Shown here piece by piece: positions 6,298 to 13,853 of a DNA stretch of 15,333 nucleotides. The number at the start of each line of letters is the position of its first letter. Position 1 is the first letter of the stretch. Origin of the DNA: Marinospirillum sp. (GTDB taxonomy: Bacteria; Pseudomonadota; Gammaproteobacteria; Pseudomonadales; Halomonadaceae); assembly GCA_007116865.1 (NCBI GenBank), contig SKHR01000096.1, positions 1 through 15,333 on the forward strand, written 5' to 3'. Below the pieces are notes generated by a model, which was given only the letters and a program-made list of their open reading frames with translations, searched no databases and had not been told where the DNA came from. Made by a program: the position numbers and the translations under genes.

Positions 6298-7298
6298 CAG
6301 AGGTGCGCAACGAACAAAAGCCCGCACAGCCACTGCCCTGGCATGCAGACATTTGGGCGCAGTGGTCACATCAGCTGCATGATGACCGCTTGCCGCATGC
6401 ACTTTTAATCACTGGCCTGCCGGGTCTGGGTAAACGAACCCTGGCCAGAGCGCTGGCGCATCGTTTGCTTTGTGAGGCCCCGCAGGGGCCACATGCCTGT
6501 GGTCACTGCGAAGCCTGTCAGATGATGGCGGCTGGCTTTCACCCGGACTGGCATCAACTGAGTCCTGAAGCCGAAGGCAAGGCACTGAAAATCGATCAGA
6601 TCCGTGAAATGACCCTTCAGGTACAACAGAGTGCTCAACGCGGTGGTCATAAGCTGGTGCTGATCTGGCCAGCGGAGGCAATGAACCTCTATGCCGCCAA
6701 TGCCCTGCTGAAAACCCTGGAAGAACCTGAGCCGCGCACCCAGTTTGTTTTGGTCAGTGATCAGCCGTCCAGCCTGCCAGCCACTTTACGCAGTCGCTGT
6801 CAGCACTGGAAAGTGCAGCCACCGCCCTTGTCCCAAGGTCAGGACTGGCTGGCTCATCAGCTGAGTGAAGACCAGTGTCCGCAACAATTGCTCAAGGCCG
6901 CGGGTGGGCGGCCTTTGCAGGCGTTGAAAATGGCCCGCCCAGAGCAGGAACAGCAACGCCAGCTTTTGTATGAGGCGCTGGATCGTTTGACCCGTGATGC
7001 GGAAGTGACGGAAGTGGCCAGTCAACTCAAAAGCCTGCCTCTGGCGGATTGCCTGGACAGTCTGCAAAACTGGCTGGCTGACAGCCTGCGTTATACCCTG
7101 TTTGCCGAGGCGGGGGTTCAGGATGTGCGTCAATTGCCGCTTTATCAACAGTGGCATGCCTTGATGTCTGTGCGTCAAAGGATCAAACTAGACCTCGACT
7201 GCAGACAAGCACGGCTCGGCCTCAAGCAGAACCCTAATCCTGAGCTGTTTATTGAAAACTTACTGATCAGTCTGACTAAGGAGCTGGGTCATGAGTGA
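6294..7298 (+). CDS. holB: DNA polymerase III subunit delta' HolB
   Basis: Delta' is the stator of the clamp loader that opens the beta clamp during replication. The product has 334 residues, as in E. coli. It has an N-terminal AAA+ domain with the P-loop GLPGLGKRTL (41-50) and the delta' zinc module Cys60, Cys69, Cys72 and Cys75. It also has the SRC motif (167-169) with the arginine finger Arg168, and a helical collar domain at the C-terminus. The P-loop lysine is kept, but the following Thr/Ser is arginine. The ATG overlaps the tmk stop (ATGA), and the gene runs 8 nt into pilZ. Placement after tmk is the same as in E. coli. Confidence 0.95.
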   Translation: MTEVRNEQKPAQPLPWHADIWAQWSHQLHDDRLPHALLITGLPGLGKRTLARALAHRLLCEAPQGPHACGHCEACQMMAAGFHPDWHQLSPEAEGKALKIDQIREMTLQVQQSAQRGGHKLVLIWPAEAMNLYAANALLKTLEEPEPRTQFVLVSDQPSSLPATLRSRCQHWKVQPPPLSQGQDWLAHQLSEDQCPQQLLKAAGGRPLQALKMARPEQEQQRQLLYEALDRLTRDAEVTEVASQLKSLPLADCLDSLQNWLADSLRYTLFAEAGVQDVRQLPLYQQWHALMSVRQRIKLDLDCRQARLGLKQNPNPELFIENLLISLTKELGHE

Positions 7299-7626
7299 TG
7301 TGAAACCGTTAAAATTGATTCTTAAGGACAAGCAGGCCCTGTATCAGGCCTATATGCCTTTTTTAAAGCGGGGCGGTCTGTTTGTGCCGACCAACCGCAG
7401 TTACAGGCCTGGACAAGTGTTGCACGTGGCGGTACTGCTGCCAGAGCAGCCAGATCCAGTGCTGATTTCTGGTGAATTGGTGTGGCATACCCCGGTCGGT
7501 GCGCAGGGGCGCAAAACGCCCGGCATCGGCATTCACCTGAGCGAAGAAGATACGCCAACCCGTAAGTACATCGAAGAACAGTTGGCAGGGATGCTCAATA
7601 GTGACCAAGCGACCCATACCATCTAA
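7291..7626 (+). CDS. pilZ: Type IV pilus protein PilZ
   Basis: This 111-residue protein closely resembles P. aeruginosa PilZ, which type IV pilus assembly needs and which acts with the ATPase PilB and the diguanylate-cyclase-like protein FimX. Matching stretches are KDKQALYQAYMPFLKRGGLF (12-31), PTNRSYRPG (33-41), WHTPVGAQGRKTPGIGIHL (65-83) and the THTI C-terminus. Like the P. aeruginosa protein it lacks the RxxxR motif that PilZ domains normally use to bind cyclic di-GMP, so it is probably not itself a receptor. AAGGAG at 7278-7283 supports the start. It overlaps holB by 8 nt and ycfH by 1 nt (TAATG). Confidence 0.93.
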   Translation: MSDVKPLKLILKDKQALYQAYMPFLKRGGLFVPTNRSYRPGQVLHVAVLLPEQPDPVLISGELVWHTPVGAQGRKTPGIGIHLSEEDTPTRKYIEEQLAGMLNSDQATHTI

Positions 7627-8390
7627 TGCATTTAATCGACTCTCACTGCCATCTCGACATGCTGGCAGCCGACCAGCTCGGCCAATTATTAGATAACGCA
7701 CGTCAGGCGGGCGTGCGTCATTTTCTTTCCATCAATGTTAATCCCAACAACCTGGCTGACTTAGACCGGCTGACCTGCGAACACGAGGACATCAGCCTGT
7801 CGGTCGGTCTGCATCCGCTGCACCAGCAGGAAGCCGAAATCAGCCTGCCAAGGTTATTAGAGCTGGGTCAGCATCCGCGAGTGATCGCGATCGGTGAAAC
7901 GGGTCTGGATTATTACTATGGTCAAGACCAGGCAGATGCTCAGTGGCATCACTTCACCCTGCATTTGCAGGCAGCTTTGCAGCTGAATAAACCCGTCATC
8001 GTGCATACCCGTGATGCGGCGGCTGATACGCTGGCCGCACTCAAACCCTTTTGTGAGGCCGGGGGGCGTGGGTTGATCCATTGCTTTACCGAAGACCTGG
8101 CCTTTGCGCGTGAAGTCATCGGCATGGGGCTGTATGTGTCTTTTTCCGGTATCGTCACCTTTCGTTCTGCCGATGCGCTGCGTGAAGTCGCCCGTCAGGT
8201 GCCGCTGGACCGCCTGCTGATCGAAACGGATGCGCCTTACCTGGCGCCAGTGCCTTATCGCGGCCAGACCAATCAGCCGGCTTATGTACGCCAAGTGGCG
8301 GAATCCATTGCACAAATCCGAGACTTGCCGGTCGAGCAGGTGGCGCAGCAAACCAGTGAAAACTTCTATCGACTTTTCGGATTTCATTGA
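7626..8390 (+). CDS. ycfH: TatD-family metal-dependent hydrolase
   Basis: This is a TIM-barrel metallohydrolase of the TatD family; characterised members are metal-dependent DNases, but the physiological substrate of YcfH is not firmly known. The 254-residue product has the metal-binding HCH pair His7 and His9 (DSHCHLD), Glu91 in GETGLDYYY, His127 in VHTRDA, His152 in IHCFTED and Asp202 in ETDAPYLAP, so all expected ligands are present. E. coli ycfH also follows holB, which is why this symbol is preferred over tatD. The start codon overlaps the pilZ stop. It is the last gene of the tight cluster; a 93-nt gap follows. Confidence 0.93.
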   Translation: MHLIDSHCHLDMLAADQLGQLLDNARQAGVRHFLSINVNPNNLADLDRLTCEHEDISLSVGLHPLHQQEAEISLPRLLELGQHPRVIAIGETGLDYYYGQDQADAQWHHFTLHLQAALQLNKPVIVHTRDAAADTLAALKPFCEAGGRGLIHCFTEDLAFAREVIGMGLYVSFSGIVTFRSADALREVARQVPLDRLLIETDAPYLAPVPYRGQTNQPAYVRQVAESIAQIRDLPVEQVAQQTSENFYRLFGFH

Positions 8391-8436
8391 TTCCTTGCTT
8401 GGCTTAAGACTTGCTTCCGCTGCCAATCCAGAGTAG

Positions 8437-8470
8437 TTTGTTGACTGAAAACGCCAAATCAGTCACCAAA
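8437..8470 (+). promoter_or_regulatory. Operator-like inverted repeat before the TetR gene
   Basis: The half-site TTTGtTGACTGA (8437-8448) is matched by TCAGTCAcCAAA (8459-8470), with 11 of 12 positions complementary around a 10-bp centre. Size and symmetry fit a dimer-binding operator of a TetR-family regulator, and it ends 2 nt before the AGGAG ribosome binding site. The most likely reader is the protein encoded directly downstream. No convincing -35/-10 pair is visible nearby. It could also fold in mRNA next to the ribosome binding site. There is no T-run, so it is not a terminator. Confidence 0.55.
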
Positions 8471-8483
8471 TGAGGAGTGGATC

Positions 8484-9146
8484 ATGGCAGAGTCAGCGGT
8501 CGAAAAGCAGGCCCGGCGTGTCAGAGAGTTTCGTCAGCGTGAGCAGCGGATTCTCGATGCGGCCTTGGCACTCTTTCTTGAACTGGGTGAGGACAAGGTG
8601 ACGGTTGAAATGATCGCGGATGCGGTCAGTATTGGTAAGGGGACGATTTACAAACACTTCTCGACCAAGTCAGAAATTTATCTGCGTCTGATGCTGGATT
8701 ACGAACGTGAGATGGCGGACTTGTTTCAATTGCCGCAGATTGCCGAAGACAAGGAGGCCTTATCGCGTGCCTACTTTGAATTTCGCATGCAAGAGCCAGC
8801 CAAGTATCTGTTGTTCAATCGCCTGGAAGAAAAGCTGGTCAAAGCCAATGTCATTCCTGAGATGATGGAGGATCTGCATCGCTTTCGTGCCAAAAACCTG
8901 GAAAGCCTGTCGAGTTTGATCACCGCACGCATTGATGAAGGCCACTTAGAGGCCGTTCCGCCCTATTTTCATTACTGTGCTTCCTGGGCTTTTGTGCATG
9001 GCGCGGCAGTGCTTTACCAGTCGGAGTTTTTTCAGGACATCATTCAAGACAAGGAAGAGTTTTTCCGCTTTATGATGGACATCGGCGTGCGTTTAGGCAA
9101 TCGCGGCAAACGGGGTAAAAAACGGCCTGAATCGGATTCACTATGA
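8484..9146 (+). CDS. TetR/AcrR-family transcriptional regulator
   Basis: A 220-residue one-component regulator. Residues about 20-66 form the TetR DNA-binding domain, with the helix-turn-helix TVEMIADAVSIGKGTIYKHF at 40-59. The rest is an all-helical ligand and dimer domain with no recognisable ligand family. Both ends are basic; the C-terminal tail GNRGKRGKKR (205-214) could add DNA or RNA contacts. The ATG has AGGAG at 8473-8477 with a 6-nt spacer. A regulator in this place after the TatD gene is also found in Pseudomonas. It overlaps the DUF1285 gene by 4 nt, and the operator-like repeat just upstream suggests autoregulation of the three-gene unit. The ligand and targets are unknown. Confidence 0.9.
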   Translation: MAESAVEKQARRVREFRQREQRILDAALALFLELGEDKVTVEMIADAVSIGKGTIYKHFSTKSEIYLRLMLDYEREMADLFQLPQIAEDKEALSRAYFEFRMQEPAKYLLFNRLEEKLVKANVIPEMMEDLHRFRAKNLESLSSLITARIDEGHLEAVPPYFHYCASWAFVHGAAVLYQSEFFQDIIQDKEEFFRFMMDIGVRLGNRGKRGKKRPESDSL

Positions 9147-9718
9147 CACAAGCTGCCTTGGGGCAACTGGTTCGCCGGATCGAAAAAAATCAGTATGAAG
9201 GTGACCTGCCTCCCGTCGCTCAATGGCAACCAGCACAGCAAATAGACCTGCCCTTGTCGATTGACCGTCAGGGGCAGTGGTGCTTCGCTCAGGAGCCAAT
9301 TCAGCGAACCCGCCTGGCCCGCCTTTTATCTACCTTGCTGCGACGTGAGCCTGATGGCCGTTATGCGATCATCACCCCGCAGGAAAAGGTCTATGTGGAA
9401 GTCGACGATGTGCCTTTCATCATCTGCCTGGCAGAACGCGAGGTAGTGAACAATAAAACTAGAATCTGGCTGACCACCCAGTTCAGTGATCGGTTTTATC
9501 TGGGCGCAGAAAATCCAATCACGTTTAAAACGCTGGAGCAGGCGGCACCTGTGCCCTATGTGCGGGTCAGGGGCCAACTCTTTGGTCGTATTCTGCCGGC
9601 CGTTTTTTATCAGCTGGTGGAGTGGGGTGAAGGAGTCACCTGTGCAGCAAGCGGCAAGACAGATTGGCGAGTCAGCAGTGACGGCCAGTTTTTCTCCCTA
9701 GGACAGTTTGAGGCATGA
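9143..9718 (+). CDS. DUF1285 family protein
   Basis: This 191-residue protein of unknown function matches DUF1285 by pattern. It has a P-P-x-x-x-W start (23-28) and DLPLSIDRQGQW with a following EPIQRTRLARLLSTLLRR block (35-68). DGRY and TPQEKVYVEVDDVPF (71-92) come next, and then the PYVRVRGQLFGRILPAVFYQLVEWG ending region (138-162). It has no signal peptide or membrane segment, so it should be cytoplasmic. Known structures of the family show a small beta-rich fold without an assigned activity. The start overlaps the regulator's stop and its own stop overlaps the helicase start, both as ATGA, so all three proteins are probably translated from one message. The family call rests on remembered motif patterns. 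Confidence 0.8.
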   Translation: MTQAALGQLVRRIEKNQYEGDLPPVAQWQPAQQIDLPLSIDRQGQWCFAQEPIQRTRLARLLSTLLRREPDGRYAIITPQEKVYVEVDDVPFIICLAEREVVNNKTRIWLTTQFSDRFYLGAENPITFKTLEQAAPVPYVRVRGQLFGRILPAVFYQLVEWGEGVTCAASGKTDWRVSSDGQFFSLGQFEA

Positions 9719-11712
9719 AGCTGACAGCAGAGCAGCAGGCCGTGGTGCAGCATTCGCAAGGTCATGCTCGCATCCGTGCTGTGGCGGGTTCGGGCAAAAC
9801 CACCACACTGGTTGCACGAGTGCTGCACCTGTTGGGCCAGGGCGTGCCTGCCCGGCGTTTGCTGGTGGTGATGTATAACCGTTCAGCCAAAGAAGATTTT
9901 CAAGCCAAGCTGGCTCGCCAGGCGGCTTTAAACGGGTGGGCACAGCCTTTGCCGGAAGTGCGCACCTTTCACTCCCTGGGTTACCGCCTGACTCAGCGTT
10001 TTGAGCAGTGGGGCTGGTTGCCCCGGCGTCAGCTGCGCATGGAAGACTGGTTGCTTGATCGCCTGATCAAACAAAGTCTGACCGAGGTAGCCAGGCAGCA
10101 GGGGCAAAACCCCCAGGCCTGGCTGGAAGAAGAGGCCGTCAGCAGCTTTCGTGATTTTTGTGCCCAGGTGAAGTCCGGCTGTGAAACAGCCCAGGCCGTT
10201 TACGAAGCGGCTGATTGGCCTGCCACCACTCGTCACTATGTGCACGCCTTTGATCAGCTTGAAACCCTGCTGGCGGATCAGCAGGTGATGTTTTTCGATG
10301 ATTTGATTTGGCGTCCCGTGCGGTATTTGCTGGCGCACCCTGACAAAGCCCCGGCACTGCAAGGTTATATCGATCAGGTGATCGTTGATGAGTATCAGGA
10401 TATCAACGCCATTCAACAACAGCTATTGATGATCCTCGGTCAGGATGCCGAGATGATGGTGGTTGGGGATGTTGATCAGTGCATTTATGAGTGGCGCGGT
10501 GCACGTCCGGATTTTATGTTGGATCACTTTACCCAGCAGTATGCCGCGGTTCAGGATTACCCCCTCTCAACCAGCTTTCGCTTTGGGCACGCTCTGGCCA
10601 TCGCAGCCAGTCAATTGATTGATCAAAATCGCAGCCGAACCCCGCAACTGACCCTGGCCAACCAGGGCAGTGTGAGTCAATTGACTCAAGGCCAGGGTGT
10701 TGACTGGATGCTGGATCAGCTCGAAGCCTGGCTGGCTGAACGACCTCAAGCCAGTGCAGCGGTGCTGGTACGCAGTTGGGCGTTAAGCCTGCCGGTGCAA
10801 CTGGCTTTGTTGAAACGCCACCAAGCGTTTCAGTTGCCGAAAAATGAATTTTTTGTGTTCAACCGCCCGTTGATTCAGGCCTTGCTTGGTATTGCCCGTC
10901 TGATCAGTGCCGATGTCTGGGCTGAGACGTTGTTGCGATCTCATCCTTGTGCTCAGGCCGATTTTGCTCAGTTCCTGGCCGTGCCCAGCCTCTATTTGAC
11001 CGAAGCGGAACGTCAGCAACTGACACAGGCCTGGGTCGCTGGTGATCAGGCCTGGACCCAGCAGGTGCAATCCTTGAGTCCCTATAAAGCCCGCCAGGTG
11101 CGCGAACGATTTCGCTGGGCCAAAAAACAGGCGCGTCAGGCCAGCCAGCTAAAACCCGTGCGTTTGATTGATGACTGGTTGCAGGCACTGGACGTTTTCC
11201 AGCAGCTACGAAAAACAGCGGCAACCCCTGAAATTGCGGATGAGTCAGTTCGTTTGCTGCAAGCCATGCGCCGTCATGCAGCCAAATCCAGCCAGGACTT
11301 GGGTGCCTGGCTGCAGGAGCTAGAACAGGCGCGTCAGGAAGGCACCGCGCATCTGGGTGACAGTGTCAGCCGTATCAGTATTCAAACGGTACATTCCGCC
11401 AAGGGCTTGGAGTGGGACTGGGTCGCTGTTTATGGCCTGAATGAGGGAGACTTTCCCTATGTCGGTCAATCACAACGCCTGACCAGCGCGGCGCTGGAAG
11501 CAGAGCGCCGCCTGGCTTACGTCGCCATGACCCGGGCCAAAACCCAACTGCTGCTAGTGGAAGAACCCGCCAGTGGGATGACCAGTCGTTTTGTGACCGA
11601 AGCCGGATTGCCTTTGGCAATGCAGTTACAGGATTCAATTCTGGCTGGCAAGGCACCGAAGTCCGGTAGCCTGCCAGCCTTACTGGATGAGTACTGGCAC
11701 CGAGTGACCTAA
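9715..11712 (+). CDS. UvrD/Rep-like SF1A DNA helicase
   Basis: A predicted ATP-dependent 3'-5' DNA helicase of 665 residues, near Rep in size and shorter than UvrD. Motifs in order are: Q-motif LTAEQQAVV (3-11), Walker A AVAGSGKTT (22-30), motif Ia with RTFHSLGYRL (83-92), Walker B VDEYQD (224-229), motif III GDVDQCIYEWRGARP (251-265), motif IV in PLSTSFRFGHA (283-293), motif V VHSAKGLEW (559-567) and motif VI LAYVAMTRAKTQLLLV (600-615). All ATPase residues are present. Motifs III and IV differ from the usual GDDDQSIYxWRGA and LxxNYRS. There is no C-terminal nuclease domain. Repair or replication-restart work is likely, but the exact role is unknown; I do not equate it with uvrD or rep. The last codon overlaps the convergent metalloprotease gene. 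Confidence 0.88.
   Translation: MKLTAEQQAVVQHSQGHARIRAVAGSGKTTTLVARVLHLLGQGVPARRLLVVMYNRSAKEDFQAKLARQAALNGWAQPLPEVRTFHSLGYRLTQRFEQWGWLPRRQLRMEDWLLDRLIKQSLTEVARQQGQNPQAWLEEEAVSSFRDFCAQVKSGCETAQAVYEAADWPATTRHYVHAFDQLETLLADQQVMFFDDLIWRPVRYLLAHPDKAPALQGYIDQVIVDEYQDINAIQQQLLMILGQDAEMMVVGDVDQCIYEWRGARPDFMLDHFTQQYAAVQDYPLSTSFRFGHALAIAASQLIDQNRSRTPQLTLANQGSVSQLTQGQGVDWMLDQLEAWLAERPQASAAVLVRSWALSLPVQLALLKRHQAFQLPKNEFFVFNRPLIQALLGIARLISADVWAETLLRSHPCAQADFAQFLAVPSLYLTEAERQQLTQAWVAGDQAWTQQVQSLSPYKARQVRERFRWAKKQARQASQLKPVRLIDDWLQALDVFQQLRKTAATPEIADESVRLLQAMRRHAAKSSQDLGAWLQELEQARQEGTAHLGDSVSRISIQTVHSAKGLEWDWVAVYGLNEGDFPYVGQSQRLTSAALEAERRLAYVAMTRAKTQLLLVEEPASGMTSRFVTEAGLPLAMQLQDSILAGKAPKSGSLPALLDEYWHRVT
11643..11679. 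other. GC-rich hairpin at the convergent operon ends
   Basis: GGCTGGCA (11643-11650) pairs perfectly with TGCCAGCC (11672-11679). Inside, GGC (11652-11654) pairs with GCC (11669-11671) and ACCG (11655-11658) with CGGT (11664-11667), giving 15 pairs with two single-base bulges and a 5-nt loop. It lies within the end of the helicase gene and 30-66 nt past the stop of the opposing metalloprotease gene. No T-run follows on either strand, so it is not a classical intrinsic terminator, though it could cap the 3' end of the minus-strand message. Confidence 0.4.
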
Positions 11713-13067
11713 GCCCCCCAGGTTTGCAGGCGATCGCGTGCATAACGTGCCGGTTCGCCTGAACCGCCCATTTCCAGGAAGCGTCGATAGGCCTGACTGG
11801 CCTGAGGAATTTGTTCCAGGCTTTCATGGCTGAGACCAATGAAAAACTCGGTCATCGGATTGCCAGGCAGTAGGGTTTTGTAGGTCTCAAAACGCTGTAA
11901 TGCCTGTTCGGGTTGGCGCTGGTACAAAAGGGCGACACCGGACAGGTGCTGGGCCTGGGCTTCTTCCGGGTAAATCTCGACGGCCTGATTCAAGTGGGGC
12001 GCAGCCTGAGCAAAGTTCTCCTGAGCCAGGTAAACCTTGCCGAGCATGACCAAGCCAACATAATCATTGGGTGCCTGCTGCAAAGCGGTTTTTAGCAGGG
12101 TTTCTGCCTGGGCATATTCCCCTTGTGCAAAGTAGGCTTCGGCCTGCTGTTGTTTCTCGATGGCCGGTTTCATACGGCGCAATCCAGCGGTTTTATCCAT
12201 GTAACGTTCGCGCTGCATGGGTTGATTCTGTTTGCTGGCATAACGTCCGCTGGCTTGGCGCTGCGCATCCCGATAACGCTCTGAACTCATCGGGTGAGAG
12301 GAGAACATCTGCTCGATCACACTGGGTTGGCGTTGCGACAGGCTTTGCAAACGATCCATCAAATCCACCATGCCCTGGGGGGAGTAACCGGCCTGAGTCA
12401 TATACTCCAGCCCCAGGGTATCTGCTTCGCGTTCATCCGAGCGACTGTACTTGGCAAGCAAGGCGCCGGCAGCGATGCCACCGAGGCCGAGCGCCAGGGC
12501 CGTGGTGGTGGAATCCGAGCGGGTACCCAGGAAAATCCCGGTACCGGCCACCACCAGACCGGCCAGCGTGCCTTTGGTCATGCGTTGTGCGGTATGGCGT
12601 GCGGTGACATGCGCGACCTCATGCCCGACCAGGGCGGCCAGTTCGGCCTCACTTTCCATGGTCAGCAGAATGCCACGGGTGATGCCGATGGTGCCGCCAG
12701 GGAAGGCATAGGCATTCACATAGTTGGCATTCAGTGCATTGTAGCTATAGGGCATCTCGGGGCGGTGAGAAAGCCGACCAATCGAGTCACCGACTTCACT
12801 GACATAGTTGAATAACTCGGCATCCTGTACCCGGCCATAATCCGCCGAAATCTGGTGGGGTGCATGCTGGGCGTCAATACGGCGCTCTTCCGCTGCAGAC
12901 ATCAGCATCAATTGGCGTTGCCCTGTGGCTGGATTGACACTGCAACCGGTCATGATGCCACCAGAAGCCAGGGACATCAGCCAGAGCATTTGACGCCGGG
13001 TCATTTGCTGGCGGGCGGGTTGTAGCTTTAGCCATTCAGAGGAGGGTTGGGTTGGATGCTGGGTCAT
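11709..13067 (-). CDS. M48 metalloprotease with TPR repeats, predicted lipoprotein
   Basis: A 452-residue zinc protease resembling BepA/YfgC, the periplasmic outer-membrane quality-control protease. The signal region has a twin arginine in TRRQML (23-28), a hydrophobic stretch and Cys42 in a lipobox-like IMTGC, suggesting an exported lipoprotein. The M48 domain carries HEVAH (149-153) with ligands His149 and His153, the third ligand Glu212 in SDEREAD, and SSHP at 257-260. Residues about 303-445 form TPR-like repeats. The start at 13067 has AGGAG 8 nt upstream and overlaps the methyltransferase stop (ATGA); the internal ATG at 13004 has no ribosome binding site. Roughly BepA-sized, it may be BepA or a paralogue such as LoiP, so no symbol is given. 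Confidence 0.9.
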   Translation of the reverse strand: MTQHPTQPSSEWLKLQPARQQMTRRQMLWLMSLASGGIMTGCSVNPATGQRQLMLMSAAEERRIDAQHAPHQISADYGRVQDAELFNYVSEVGDSIGRLSHRPEMPYSYNALNANYVNAYAFPGGTIGITRGILLTMESEAELAALVGHEVAHVTARHTAQRMTKGTLAGLVVAGTGIFLGTRSDSTTTALALGLGGIAAGALLAKYSRSDEREADTLGLEYMTQAGYSPQGMVDLMDRLQSLSQRQPSVIEQMFSSHPMSSERYRDAQRQASGRYASKQNQPMQRERYMDKTAGLRRMKPAIEKQQQAEAYFAQGEYAQAETLLKTALQQAPNDYVGLVMLGKVYLAQENFAQAAPHLNQAVEIYPEEAQAQHLSGVALLYQRQPEQALQRFETYKTLLPGNPMTEFFIGLSHESLEQIPQASQAYRRFLEMGGSGEPARYARDRLQTWGA

Positions 13068-13840
13068 GGGGAGGACTCCTGAAAGCCGGTCAGGCGAAAA
13101 AGATTATCACAGATGATGGCGGCAGCAATGGCAACATTCAGCGACTCGGCTTGTCCTGAGCCGGGAATGGTGATGCGTTGGCTGACACGTTGAAGCACGG
13201 GTTCACTCAGGCCATGCGACTCACTGCCTAACAGAAGGACACCCTGGGCTTGAGGGGGCAGTTGCAGCTGGTGCAATGAGTCCCCTTGTAAGTCGGCACC
13301 AAGTTTGAGGCAATGAGCGGGTAACTGATCCAGATAGTCAGTCAGCGCTGTGTGGTGAATACGAACGCGCAAAAACGAGCCTTTGCTGGCGCTGATCACC
13401 TTGGGGCTGAACGCATCCACACACTGGGGTGAGCAGACCAAATCCGGCATGCCAAACCAGTCAGCCAAACGGATCAGGGTGCCCAGATTACCCGGATCAT
13501 TGATTTGATCCAGGGCGAGCAGCCAGGGCGAGGGGTGTGGCGCCTCATTGGCTGGTTCGGGCAGTGGTACCAGTGCCAGCGCTTGTTCGTTGGTGTGCAA
13601 ATGGCTGAGGGCACTGATGTGTGCGGGCTCACACACCCAGGGATCCAGGGTCCGTTGAGCCAGTAAATCTTGATGCGCTTCGGCAAAAGCCGGGCTGATC
13701 AGCAACTGCTCAATCGGCCAGTCACTGTTGAGCAGTTCACAAACGACTTTTTCACCTTCAACCAGAAACAGCCCCTGGCTTTGGCGGTATTTCTTCTTGT
13801 GCAAGGAGCGAATGAGCTTTTGCCACTTTTGACTTAACAT
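13064..13840 (-). CDS. SPOUT-family (TrmH/SpoU) RNA 2'-O-methyltransferase
   Basis: A predicted S-adenosylmethionine-dependent methyltransferase of rRNA or tRNA ribose. With the start at 13840 the product has 258 residues. An N-terminal substrate-binding part contains LFLVEGEKVV (24-33). The trefoil-knot SPOUT domain follows with motif 1 INDPGNLGTLIR (113-124), motif 2 LLGSESHGLS (203-212) and motif 3 IPGSGQAESLNVA (225-237). The frame is open back to an ATG at 13918, but that form would overlap the oxidoreductase by 65 nt and add 26 residues before the typical MLSQKWQKLIRSL opening. The ribosome binding site is weak, so coupling across the 13-nt gap is likely. The target nucleotide cannot be read from the sequence. 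Confidence 0.9.
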   Translation of the reverse strand: MLSQKWQKLIRSLHKKKYRQSQGLFLVEGEKVVCELLNSDWPIEQLLISPAFAEAHQDLLAQRTLDPWVCEPAHISALSHLHTNEQALALVPLPEPANEAPHPSPWLLALDQINDPGNLGTLIRLADWFGMPDLVCSPQCVDAFSPKVISASKGSFLRVRIHHTALTDYLDQLPAHCLKLGADLQGDSLHQLQLPPQAQGVLLLGSESHGLSEPVLQRVSQRITIPGSGQAESLNVAIAAAIICDNLFRLTGFQESSP

Positions 13841-13853
13841 GCCTGACTCTTGA

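Noticed and set aside
7857..8426. 189-residue minus-strand open frame opposite ycfH
   Set aside because: It lies antisense to the conserved TatD-family active-site codons and its product shows no domain or sensible composition.
8441..8469. TTGACT at 8441-8446 as the -35 box of a tetR promoter
   Set aside because: No acceptable -10 hexamer lies 16-18 bp downstream (CACCAA and its neighbours), and the bases are better explained as part of the inverted repeat.
11375..11839. 154-residue minus-strand open frame across the operon junction
   Set aside because: It mixes antisense of helicase motifs V and VI with an alternative frame of the metalloprotease end, and has no supporting ribosome binding site or family match.
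12071..12815. Long + strand open frames opposite the metalloprotease gene
   Set aside because: They are reading-frame shadows of a conserved protease: no ribosome binding site, no recognisable domain, and the minus-strand frame contains all catalytic motifs.
13002..13004. Internal ATG giving the metalloprotease a signal starting MTRRQML
   Set aside because: There is no ribosome binding site before it, while the start at 13067 has AGGAG and an ATGA overlap; Tat signals often have long leading regions.
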